Made by a program: the position numbers and the translations under genes | The notes under the pieces: model-generated | Seen by the model: only the letters and a program-made list of their open reading frames with translations | The model's database searches: none | What the model was told of the DNA's origin: nothing | Assembly (NCBI GenBank): GCA_017648065.1 | Contig: JAGCJJ010000064.1 | Location: forward strand, 1 to 34,457 | Source of the DNA: Kiritimatiellia bacterium | Lineage (GTDB): Bacteria; Verrucomicrobiota; Kiritimatiellia; RFP12; UBA3636 | DNA length: 34,457 nucleotides | Reading direction: 5' to 3' | Part shown: positions 16,689 through 24,797 of the stretch, in pieces | Numbering within the stretch: the stretch's first letter is position 1 | Layout of the letters: each line of letters begins with the position of its first letter

Positions 16689-18257
16689 ATGAACAATTTA
16701 TTTATTGAAGCAAAAAATGCTACAGCAATAAAATTAGCAGAAATCCCTCTGTTGAGTTATAATACATTTAAAGGAGCACTGCTGGAAGCAACAAAAGAAG
16801 ATGCTCGTCACATCATATCTCTGTTTGTAAAGCAGAACCCAATTTCTGCACCAACTCAATTTACGCTTTATGCAATTATTGGCGACAAAGAAAAGCATGC
16901 ATTTCTTGTAACATCGACAGGTGTTGGCTACGAATATCCTTCCCTATCTAATGACCTAAGCCAGCTAAGCTGGTTTGAGCGTGAAATAGCAGAGCAATAT
17001 GGCATTGTTCCACAAGGCCACCCATGGTTGAAGCCAATTCGTTTCCACCGTTCATGTCACATTGGTCATGATGCATGGGATCGCAAGGAAACAGACTCAA
17101 TTGATCCATGCGTAACAGACTACTTCACTATGGATGGTGAAGAAACTCACGAGGTAGCAGTAGGTCCTGTACATGCTGGCGTTATTGAGCCTGGCCACTT
17201 CCGTTTTCAATGCATGGGCGAAGATGTTTATCACTTGGAAATCTCTCTAGGCTATCAGCATCGCGCAGTTGAAAAGCTTTTAATGAATGGTCCAACACTA
17301 GCCTCACAGCACATCCTTGAAACTACAGCCGGAGACAGCTCAATCGCACATGCTCTAAGCTATACATCTGCTATTGAAGCACTATCCTCACAGCAGAGCA
17401 AACCTTCAAAAGCAAGCGCAACACTAAACACAATACTACTTGAGCTAGAGCGCATTGCAAATCACGTAGGTGATCTTGGTGCACTTGCCGGTGATGTTGC
17501 TTACCTCCCAACAATGTCATATTGTGGACGCATCCGTGGTGAATATCTAAATATGACAGCTGAGCTTGCAGGCAATCGCTTTGGAAGAAGCATTCTTCTT
17601 CCATTTGGTTCTCGCCTGGGTATGAACGTGGCTCAGGCAGAAAAAATCCTTACATGGGCTAAAACTGTAAAGGCAGACTTGGATAATGCACTGAAACTTC
17701 TTTTTGATGAGCCATCTGCACTGGATCGACTTGAAAACACAGGTATCGTACCTACAGAAGCAGCAAAAGAAATTGGTTTAACAGGCTCTGCTGGTCGTGC
17801 TTCAGGTATTGCAAATGATGCACGCGTTGATTACCCACTTCCAGCTCTAGGCAATTCATACGATGGCTATACTGCAATTACAAATCCCTCAGGCGATGTA
17901 TTTTCTCGTGCATTAATTCGCTACAAAGAGCTTGAAGCATCTCACAACATCATCTTCAAGCTTCTTGAGGAATTCATTGCAGAAGGTAAATCACTTGATG
18001 CTCAGACAGATTATCTTACTGCTCTGCCTGAATTAGCAGCAGACAGCATGGCAATCTCAGTTACTGAAGCATGGCGTGGCGAGCTAGTCCATGTAGCAAT
18101 TACTAATGGAAATGGTCGTTTTGCTCGCTATAAGATTACAGATCCATCTTTCCGCAATTGGTTTGGTCTGGCTTATGCATTACGCAATGAGCAGATTTCC
18201 AACTTCCCAATCTGTAACAAGAGCTTCAACCTTTCATACTGTGGTACAGACCTATAA
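16689..18257 (+). CDS. HyfG/EhrL-like large subunit (NuoC-NuoD fusion) without Ni-site cysteines
   Basis: This 522-residue soluble subunit joins a NuoC-like domain (about 1-130, with ERE...YGIVPQGHPWLKPIRFHRS) to a NuoD/[NiFe]-large-subunit-like domain. Within the second domain are GPVHAGVIEPGHFRFQ (159-174), LGYQHRAVEKL and LLELERIANHVGDLG. In a true hydrogenase the helix after the HR..EK segment carries RxCGxC; here it reads ETTAGDSSIAHALSY (211-225). The C-terminal DPCxxC is replaced by ITDPSFRNWFGL (483-494). All four nickel ligands are therefore absent and the protein cannot hold a [NiFe] centre. This is the feature of energy-converting-hydrogenase-related (Ehr) complexes. The ATG at 16689 has GGAG 9 bases upstream; an ATG at 16656 overlapping the previous stop lacks such a site. 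Confidence 0.85.
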   Translation: MNNLFIEAKNATAIKLAEIPLLSYNTFKGALLEATKEDARHIISLFVKQNPISAPTQFTLYAIIGDKEKHAFLVTSTGVGYEYPSLSNDLSQLSWFEREIAEQYGIVPQGHPWLKPIRFHRSCHIGHDAWDRKETDSIDPCVTDYFTMDGEETHEVAVGPVHAGVIEPGHFRFQCMGEDVYHLEISLGYQHRAVEKLLMNGPTLASQHILETTAGDSSIAHALSYTSAIEALSSQQSKPSKASATLNTILLELERIANHVGDLGALAGDVAYLPTMSYCGRIRGEYLNMTAELAGNRFGRSILLPFGSRLGMNVAQAEKILTWAKTVKADLDNALKLLFDEPSALDRLENTGIVPTEAAKEIGLTGSAGRASGIANDARVDYPLPALGNSYDGYTAITNPSGDVFSRALIRYKELEASHNIIFKLLEEFIAEGKSLDAQTDYLTALPELAADSMAISVTEAWRGELVHVAITNGNGRFARYKITDPSFRNWFGLAYALRNEQISNFPICNKSFNLSYCGTDL

Positions 18258-18268
18258 GGAGACAATTT

Positions 18269-19048
18269 ATGTTTAAAGCAATATTAGCAAGATTTAAGCA
18301 AGGCTACAAAACTGGTAAATTCCCACTAAAGGGAGAGCCTAAGCTTCCTGACAACTTTATGGGACGCCCAGAAATTGCTGCAGATGCTGGTGAGACAGAT
18401 GCAAAGATTGCAGCAAGTGCATGCCCTACTGGTGCTATTTCATGCGAGAATGGTAAGCTTTGCTTAGATATGGGTAAGTGCATATTTTGTGGTAAATGTG
18501 CATCAGTTTGTCCAAAGATTAAATTTACTAAAGATTGGCGACTCGCCGCATTTCGTCGCGAAGATTTAATTATTCATGCCGGAGACAAAAATCCATTTGA
18601 TAATCCAAATGAGACAACTGTACAGCTAACACCTCCAAAAGAGATTGTAAAGCTATACAAAAATTCATTAAAGCTTCGTGAGGTATCAGCGGGTGGTTGT
18701 GCTGCATGTGAATTAGATTTCAACGTATTAGGCACATTAGCATGGGATATGGGGCGTTTTGGCATAAATGTTATGGCATCTCCTCGTCATGCTGACGGCA
18801 TACTGGTTACAGGACCAGTATCAAAGAACATGGCATTAGCATTAGAGAAGACACATGCTTCAATGCCAGAGCCAAATGTAACAATTGCTTGTGGCGCTTG
18901 TGCAATATCTGGAGGCATCTATGCAGAGAGTCCGGAGACAGCACCAGAGGTAATGGAGAAATTCAAGCCAGATTTGTATATACCTGGCTGTCCACCACAC
19001 CCTGCCACAACGCTTGACGCACTATTACGCCTCATTGGTAAAATATAA
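18269..19048 (+). CDS. HyfI/EhrS-like small subunit with N-terminal ferredoxin domain
   Basis: This 259-residue iron-sulfur subunit has a ferredoxin-like N-terminus holding one complete CIFCGKCASVCP motif (Cys71, 74, 77, 81) and a lone ACPTG (Cys52). It should carry one [4Fe-4S] cluster, not two. The second half is NuoB/hydrogenase-small-subunit-like, with SAGGCAACELD (Cys144, Cys147), IACGACAISGG (Cys208, Cys211) and YIPGCPPHP (Cys241), the ligands of the cluster closest to the active site. The CxxC spacing is as in hydrogenases, not the CC of NuoB. It would pass electrons between a donor and the large subunit. AAGGAG lies 7-8 bases before the ATG. It is the last gene of the operon, followed by a terminator; no maturation or HypA-F genes are present. 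Confidence 0.88.
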   Translation: MFKAILARFKQGYKTGKFPLKGEPKLPDNFMGRPEIAADAGETDAKIAASACPTGAISCENGKLCLDMGKCIFCGKCASVCPKIKFTKDWRLAAFRREDLIIHAGDKNPFDNPNETTVQLTPPKEIVKLYKNSLKLREVSAGGCAACELDFNVLGTLAWDMGRFGINVMASPRHADGILVTGPVSKNMALALEKTHASMPEPNVTIACGACAISGGIYAESPETAPEVMEKFKPDLYIPGCPPHPATTLDALLRLIGKI

Positions 19049-19125
19049 TCTGAACGCATCTCTCTATAGAAAAAAATTACACAACTCTCTAGAGTACAAC
19101 AATTTATAATTTAATAAAAAAAATT

Positions 19126-19167
19126 AAATACTAGGTATAACACTCAAAATATACCTAGTATTTTTTT
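19126..19167 (+). terminator. Terminator of the Hyf-like operon
   Basis: A perfect 14-bp inverted repeat (AAATACTAGGTATA, 19126-19139, against 19150-19163) with a 10-base loop is followed by a run of T. The A-rich left flank means it could also work in the other direction. It lies about 80 bases past the last operon gene. The rest of 19049-19357 holds an imperfect inverted repeat (19224-19236 and 19247-19260) and the promoter at 19282-19310. Confidence 0.8.
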
Positions 19168-19281
19168 AGTTTAATATACGTATAGATAGCAATTTATCAC
19201 TAAAACATTATTGTTTTTCCATAAAAATTAACGAAAGCAAATTTCTTTTCGTGTAATTTTCAATTAAAACGCCTATTTTAT

Positions 19282-19310
19282 TTGCTTTCTGCTCTGTAAA
19301 AGTATATAAT
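19282..19310 (+). promoter_or_regulatory. Promoter of the zinc-finger/kinase/nadK/ABC gene series
   Basis: TTGCTT (19282-19287), a 17-base spacer and a perfect TATAAT (19305-19310) lie about 48 bases before the first gene. The imperfect inverted repeat ending at 19260 lies just upstream of the -35 box. Confidence 0.65.
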
Positions 19311-19357
19311 ATTTCCATAGTTTTGAAACATTTAACTATAAATTTATAGGTTCATTT

Positions 19358-20587
19358 ATGAAAAAATACTTTATCATATTAATCTCGATTTTATTTGCTT
19401 TCATTTTTCAAGTAAACGGAGATTCTATCCGTGTATGTAATTCTTGCGGATATGAAATAATTCCTGCAACAGCTCGTTTTTGTGGAAATTGTGGAAATGC
19501 TGCCGATGGGTCAAAAAATCCTAATGTTGTTATTCCAGAACAGGATAACGTGCCTACAACAACAGAAAAAGCAATATCCGCTCCCGATTCAAAACCTTCT
19601 GCACAAGAGCTTATTAAGTTACCATTAGGTGAAGAAGATAACAAAATCTTAATTGATGCAATTCAATATTATTTAAAGAAAAGCCTTATTTATTTTACGA
19701 AAAGTTCATCTAATCCATACTCTAATATCTTAACTGGATATTTTCTCATGCAAGAGGCAGATGGTTTATTGAGAATATTGCCACAAAATGATTCTATTGC
19801 ACAAGAAAAGATAAAACAGATAGCTTCTAAAAAAAACCAAATTCTCAATTTAATTCCTAAAGATAATAATTACAAATGTCCTAGATGTAAAGGCAGTGGA
19901 TACACAGAATTTCATTATTTAACGCATACCAATGAAGTTGAAACAAAAGAAAATTCTTTAGTATGTGCACTTTGTAATTCACGCAAAACAATCTCTAAAG
20001 TATATGACAAAGCTTCTATAAATCAAATAATTACTCAAGCTAAACATGAAGCATACAAACAAAAAGAAGATAATGAGTTTGCAAAAAAAATTACAAATCG
20101 TCTCATAATGTCAAGACTCTCAACGCAGCAAAAATCTGCATATATGAAAGCAACAGCTTCCCCATGTGATTCTTGTTTTGGTTTTAGAAAAGAACAATGT
20201 AAAAAATGTGCAGGTCTTGGAATTAATAAATGCACAAACAAAAATTGCAACAACGGATACAAAAAAGAAAATAAAGCAAATAATAAAGGCAAAAACAATA
20301 TAAAGAGAATAGAACAATTAACAATGTTTAATACTTGTACAGATTGCAAAGGCGCAACTTTTGTTAAATGTGAAAATTGCTATGCAACGGGGTTAACCAT
20401 TTGTATGAAATGTCAAGGAACCGGCAAAAAAGACATTTGTGTAAGTTGCAATGGTGTTGGTTTTTCAGAATGTTCTAAATGCAAGAAAAATATCAACAAA
20501 AAGAATGATAAAAACCGAGCTTGCACTGATTGCGCTGGCTCTATGCTTGTCCTTTGCAAAACTTGCGATGGTGCCGGTGTAAAATAA
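19358..20587 (+). CDS. Exported cysteine-rich protein with zinc ribbon and DnaJ-like CxxCxGxG repeats
   Basis: This is a 409-residue protein. Residues 1-21 (MKKYFIILISILFAFIFQVN) form a typical signal peptide or membrane anchor. A zinc ribbon follows (VCNSCGYEI...RFCGNCGN; Cys27, 30, 42, 45). A low-complexity linker and a helical stretch (about 90-165) lead to a C-terminal half with about a dozen CxxC pairs. Several have the DnaJ zinc-finger form CxxCxGxG, for example CPRCKGSGY, CKKCAGLG, CMKCQGTG and CKTCDGAG. These pairs would bind several zinc ions. In DnaJ the repeats act in substrate binding; here there is no J domain, so a scaffold or chaperone-like role outside the cytoplasm is only a guess. 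The gene starts about 48 bases after a strong promoter and precedes the kinase gene by 32 bases, suggesting a shared job. Confidence 0.7.
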   Translation: MKKYFIILISILFAFIFQVNGDSIRVCNSCGYEIIPATARFCGNCGNAADGSKNPNVVIPEQDNVPTTTEKAISAPDSKPSAQELIKLPLGEEDNKILIDAIQYYLKKSLIYFTKSSSNPYSNILTGYFLMQEADGLLRILPQNDSIAQEKIKQIASKKNQILNLIPKDNNYKCPRCKGSGYTEFHYLTHTNEVETKENSLVCALCNSRKTISKVYDKASINQIITQAKHEAYKQKEDNEFAKKITNRLIMSRLSTQQKSAYMKATASPCDSCFGFRKEQCKKCAGLGINKCTNKNCNNGYKKENKANNKGKNNIKRIEQLTMFNTCTDCKGATFVKCENCYATGLTICMKCQGTGKKDICVSCNGVGFSECSKCKKNINKKNDKNRACTDCAGSMLVLCKTCDGAGVK

Positions 20588-20619
20588 TTTTAACAATTTT
20601 AACAATTTGAGTATTAAAT

Positions 20620-22170
20620 ATGGATTTAGATTTAAACGGTTATGATAGCTTTGAAAAAGTAGGTCAAGGTGGTATGGCTACAGTATGGAAAGCCCGCCAA
20701 ATCTCTCTTGACAGACCAGTTGCAATCAAAATACTTACATCTTCCAACGAAGCAAATGATGAGGATATTGATCAATTTCAATCTGAAGCTCGCGTTGCAG
20801 CAAGCCTTAATCACAGTGGAATTGTTCAAGTTTATGATGCATTCTATCGCAATAACCTATTTTGCTTTGTGATGGAATTTGTTGATGGTCAAACAATTAG
20901 CCAATGGATTAAGTCAAGAGGAAGACTTACAGAATCTGAATGCTTGTTTGTTGCAAAAGGCGTCGCTACAGCACTTGATTATGCTTGGAATTTCAAAAAT
21001 CTGGTTCACTGCGATATTAAACCAGACAATGTAATGATTGATTCTGATGGCACTGTAAAAGTTACAGATTTAGGTCTTTGTCGCGGTATTGGAACAATAT
21101 CCACCCGTAAAATGATTAGAGAATCAAACAATCCAGAGGAAATTGTTGTTTTCGGAACACCATCATTTGTATCTCCAGAGCAAGCTTTAGGTAGAGATCA
21201 TCTACAACCTCAAGCAGATATGTATTCTTTGGGTGCGATGCTCTACAATATGATATTAGGTAGATATTTATTCTCTTCAAACGAAATAGATAAAGTAATG
21301 GAGCTACAAGTTACATCTCAGGATGACGACATCTATGACCATGTAACTGACGTTACTCCTATGTTTTGTGATTTTATCGAACGCCTTTTGTCAAAACAAA
21401 TAGATCAACGTTATGAGACATGGGGAGATGTTCTGATAGACATAGAGCGAATTTCTCACAATTGTCCTCTGGCTAAAGGTCCACTAGACCTAACAAAAGC
21501 AGTAAGCACAATGAGGCGCTCTGAGCGTAGGCTACAGAGTCATCATACCTATGCTACGCTTGAAGATATGCATATGAATGATCATTCGCGCCTTAAAGTG
21601 AATATGCAGAAATTTAATGAAGCTTATGCAGAAATAGAATTTAACAAAATAAAAAAACGAATGTATAAAAAGATTACCTGCATAGCTAGCGCAATAACAA
21701 TTGTAGTTTTAGCATTAGGTATTGCTATTGGTTTTGTTATGAACAAACCTAAGAAGGAAGTTCAAGAAAAACCAGTACAAGCAAAAGTTGTACAAGCAAA
21801 AGTAGGTGAAGATAATACCGAACTTATTACAAAAGCATTTGAAGAAGTAAATAAAAAACATTTTTCTGGTGTTATTACTGATTCAGATGCTTTGAAACGA
21901 TATGATGAATTTTTAGGAGTACCAAATGTTGACCAACAAGCCATCAATCGAATAAAGACTGCAAAAAACGACATCAAGCAAAAGTTTGATAGGAGAAAAA
22001 GACGAGTTCTCAACGAACTTAAAAAGAAAGCAGAATTTATGGCTATGAATGGTGATGTTATTGGTGCAGTAAATTCATTAGAATATTACGATGGTGATTT
22101 TGCCAAAGAGACTGCTGAAGAGCGCATGGCATTTAGTAAGGATATTGCTAAGCGTTACAAAAACAAATAA
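20620..22170 (+). CDS. Membrane-anchored Ser/Thr protein kinase (Hanks type)
   Basis: This is a 516-residue protein. The kinase domain spans about 8-280: glycine loop GQGGMATVWKA (15-25), VAIKIL with Lys37, Glu56, catalytic loop HCDIKPDN (130-137), TDLGLC with Asp150, GTPSFVSPEQ (179-188) and Arg264. All phosphotransfer residues are present. The Arg of HRD is Cys, so it is a non-RD kinase, and DFG is DLG. A helical linker is followed by one transmembrane helix (about 351-374, ITCIASAITIVVLALGIAIG) and a charged 140-residue extracytoplasmic part with no PASTA repeats. This topology suits a receptor kinase. It lies between the exported zinc-finger protein and NAD kinase, 29 bases before the latter. 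Its substrates are not visible from sequence. Confidence 0.88.
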   Translation: MDLDLNGYDSFEKVGQGGMATVWKARQISLDRPVAIKILTSSNEANDEDIDQFQSEARVAASLNHSGIVQVYDAFYRNNLFCFVMEFVDGQTISQWIKSRGRLTESECLFVAKGVATALDYAWNFKNLVHCDIKPDNVMIDSDGTVKVTDLGLCRGIGTISTRKMIRESNNPEEIVVFGTPSFVSPEQALGRDHLQPQADMYSLGAMLYNMILGRYLFSSNEIDKVMELQVTSQDDDIYDHVTDVTPMFCDFIERLLSKQIDQRYETWGDVLIDIERISHNCPLAKGPLDLTKAVSTMRRSERRLQSHHTYATLEDMHMNDHSRLKVNMQKFNEAYAEIEFNKIKKRMYKKITCIASAITIVVLALGIAIGFVMNKPKKEVQEKPVQAKVVQAKVGEDNTELITKAFEEVNKKHFSGVITDSDALKRYDEFLGVPNVDQQAINRIKTAKNDIKQKFDRRKRRVLNELKKKAEFMAMNGDVIGAVNSLEYYDGDFAKETAEERMAFSKDIAKRYKNK

Positions 22171-22199
22171 GTTTAAATATCAATTTAAGGATACGTTTT

Positions 22200-23036
22200 A
22201 TGAAGCTTTGTATCAAAGCAAATATGACAATTGAGAAGAACCAACAAGCCATAGAAGAGCTTAAAATAAAAGCATCTGCTCTTGGCTTTGAATTTGTTGA
22301 AGTTGGGTCAGATGAAAAGCCAGATTTTTACATTGCACTTGGTGGTGATGGATCTATGTTAAGAGCAATTCATTCTGCGAAATTCAAGGATGTTCCTTTT
22401 GCAAGTATAAACACAGGAACTCTTGGTTATCTCACCACAGCACATATCTCAAAGTTGGAAGAAGTTCTTTTGGCACTAAAAAGTGGTGAGTATATTATTG
22501 ATTTACGCACTACTCTATCCGCTTCTGTTAAAAAAGTAATGGAGTCAGAGCCTCTAACGGAATGCCTTGCTCTCAATGACTTCGTAATTATGCGTACGGA
22601 TTCTGGCAGAACAAATGGTTTTGAATTGTATGTTAACAACAATCGCGTGACAGAATTTTTATGTGATGGAATGATTGTTGCCACACCAACAGGAAGTACA
22701 GCATATTCTCTTTCTGCTGGTGGACCAATTGTTTTACCAGGTACTGCAGCAATAATTATAAATGTTATCTGTCCTCATACACTAACATCTCGTCCACTTG
22801 TTCTACCTGATTCAGACAATATTGAGCTTCGTGTATCAAAGGCAAATGCCGCTTCTACATTCTCTCATGATGGTGTAGTAACAAGCCATATTGAAGCTGG
22901 AGACTCAATTAGAATTTCAAAATCGACTCAACCAATTAAACTTGTTAAGCTAAATGATTATGATCCATTTTATACTCTATCTAAAAAGCTAGGATGGAAT
23001 GGATGCTTATTTAATCATACTAATTGTTGTTTCTAA
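22200..23036 (+). CDS. nadK: NAD kinase
   Basis: This 278-residue enzyme makes NADP from NAD and ATP or polyphosphate in the cytoplasm. The family motif GGDGS is at residues 48-52 (IALGGDGSMLRA), followed by INTGTLGYLT. The second conserved block is LNDFVIMR, and the third is CDGMIVATPTGSTAYSLSAG with GPIV after it. PHTLTSRPLVLPDS is also typical. The length fits the bacterial family. It lies 29 bases after the kinase gene and 24 before the first ABC gene, so it is probably co-transcribed. Confidence 0.95.
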   Translation: MKLCIKANMTIEKNQQAIEELKIKASALGFEFVEVGSDEKPDFYIALGGDGSMLRAIHSAKFKDVPFASINTGTLGYLTTAHISKLEEVLLALKSGEYIIDLRTTLSASVKKVMESEPLTECLALNDFVIMRTDSGRTNGFELYVNNNRVTEFLCDGMIVATPTGSTAYSLSAGGPIVLPGTAAIIINVICPHTLTSRPLVLPDSDNIELRVSKANAASTFSHDGVVTSHIEAGDSIRISKSTQPIKLVKLNDYDPFYTLSKKLGWNGCLFNHTNCCF

Positions 23037-23060
23037 ACAAAATTGAAAAACTAAAAGAAT

Positions 23061-24797
23061 ATGTTAAAAATCTTTCGTTTTTTAAGTCCTTATAAGCTTC
23101 TTCTTATTCTTGCTCCTCTATGCATGGTGCTTGAAGTGGCTATGGATTTACTCCAACCAGCATTGATGAGTAATATCATTGATGAAGGAATCAGAAATGG
23201 CAATCCGCAAATTGTAGTGCAATATGGCGGAAAAATGCTTTTATTTGCATTTATTGGTCTATTAGGTGGTATTGGATGTACATATTTTTCTTCAAGAGCG
23301 GCCTTAAATTTTGCAACCGATTTAAGACTCGCTTTATTTGATAGAATACAAAGTTTTTCTACTGCTGAAACAGATCATTTTACAGCAGGCTCACTTGTTA
23401 CACGCATTGTTAATGATGTACGCGTACTTCAGCATGTCGTAATTATGATTACACGCATGTTTATTCGTGCGCCATTTACTCTTATAGGCAGTATTGTTCT
23501 TGTTTTGGTTACTGACCCAAAAATGTCAGTCCCAATCCTTTTAGCTGCCCCAATTCTTGCTTGGCTTGTAATTTCTCGAATTAAAAGGATGCGCCCTAAA
23601 TTCCAAGAAATGCAAGAATGTATCGACTCTGTTAATTCTACATTACAAGAGGATTTGACGGGTATTCGCGTAATAAAAACCTTTATCGCAGAAAAAAATG
23701 AGCTAAAAAAATTTGAAAAAGCAAATTCCGAACTAGCAGATGTTGGTATTGAAACTGGTAGAATAATGATTTCATTAGGACCTATGATTGCAGTAGTTCA
23801 GCAAATCGCAATTTTAATAATTATTCTTATTGCGGTTAGAGATGCAAGCTTAAAACTACTTATGGTTGGGCAAATAGTAGCTGTTATCAACTATGCTACA
23901 CAAGTGATGAGCTCTCTTGTTATGGTAAGCTTTCACTTAATGCATTTCTCTCGTGCACAAGTATCTGCAGAGCGCATCAATGAGGTACTAGAGCAACCTC
24001 TCAGACTTAGCGAAGGAGATGACACCTTGCCACCTCAAAGCGGAAATATTCGTTTTGAAAATGTATCTTTTTCATATCCTGGAGCCTCAGGACTGCCTGC
24101 TTTAATTAATGCAAAGCTTGAATTAAAGACTGGCGAGCACTATGCAATCGTTGGTTCAACAGGCTCAGGAAAAACAACTCTTGTTAATCTTATACCTCGC
24201 TTCTATGATTCCGACGAAGGAACAATCTTTATTGATAATCGCGATGTAAAAAGTTATACATTTAACGCACTTCGCAGTTCAATCGCCTATGTAATGCAAG
24301 ATATCACACTTTTTGCAGGCAGTATTGCAGATAATATTCGTTGGGGTAAACCAGATGCAACAGATGAAGAAGTAAAACACGCTGCCACAATGGCTGAAGC
24401 AGATGGGTTTATCTCTCAATTGGAGAACGGATACGATTCTGCACTTGCACAAGGTGGTGTAACTCTTTCTGGTGGACAACGTCAACGTGTTGCTATTGCA
24501 CGAGCTCTCATCAAAAAAGCACCTATTCTTATCTTGGATGACAGCCTATCTGCTCTTGACACTACCACAACACGCAAGGTGCTGAACAACTTAAAAAATG
24601 AGCTAAAAGGAACAACAGTAATTACTGTTGCACAGCGTATCTCAGCTACAAGAGATGCAGATAGAATTATCGTTATGGATAATGGTAAAATATCTGCAAT
24701 AGGCACGCATAAGGAATTACTAGAGAATTCCATTATTTACATAGAGATTTTTGAATCTCAACAAGAGAAGGATGAGGAAAACAATGAGCAACAATAA
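23061..24797 (+). CDS. ABC exporter half-transporter, degenerate-site subunit
   Basis: This 578-residue protein joins a six-helix exporter domain (about 1-310) to a nucleotide-binding domain: Walker A GSTGSGKT (365-372), Q-loop VMQD (Gln413), signature LSGGQRQ (469-475) and Walker B ILILDD. The residue after Walker B, normally the catalytic Glu, is Asp494, and the switch His is Gln525 (TVAQRISATRD). These two changes are typical of the non-catalytic site in heterodimeric exporters such as TM287/TM288. The partner is the next gene, which begins 14 bases before this one ends. The cargo (lipid, peptide or drug) cannot be read from sequence. Confidence 0.87.
   Translation: MLKIFRFLSPYKLLLILAPLCMVLEVAMDLLQPALMSNIIDEGIRNGNPQIVVQYGGKMLLFAFIGLLGGIGCTYFSSRAALNFATDLRLALFDRIQSFSTAETDHFTAGSLVTRIVNDVRVLQHVVIMITRMFIRAPFTLIGSIVLVLVTDPKMSVPILLAAPILAWLVISRIKRMRPKFQEMQECIDSVNSTLQEDLTGIRVIKTFIAEKNELKKFEKANSELADVGIETGRIMISLGPMIAVVQQIAILIIILIAVRDASLKLLMVGQIVAVINYATQVMSSLVMVSFHLMHFSRAQVSAERINEVLEQPLRLSEGDDTLPPQSGNIRFENVSFSYPGASGLPALINAKLELKTGEHYAIVGSTGSGKTTLVNLIPRFYDSDEGTIFIDNRDVKSYTFNALRSSIAYVMQDITLFAGSIADNIRWGKPDATDEEVKHAATMAEADGFISQLENGYDSALAQGGVTLSGGQRQRVAIARALIKKAPILILDDSLSALDTTTTRKVLNNLKNELKGTTVITVAQRISATRDADRIIVMDNGKISAIGTHKELLENSIIYIEIFESQQEKDEENNEQQ

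Noticed and set aside
11677..19048. Annotating the operon as hydrogenase 4 (formate hydrogenlyase type)
   Set aside because: The large subunit lacks both Ni-binding cysteine pairs and no maturation genes are present; homology to Hyf is real but hydrogenase chemistry is not supported.
20035..20349. 104-codon hydrophobic frame opposite the zinc-finger gene
   Set aside because: The hydrophobic look comes from reading Lys/Asn-rich codons backwards; there is no ribosome site.
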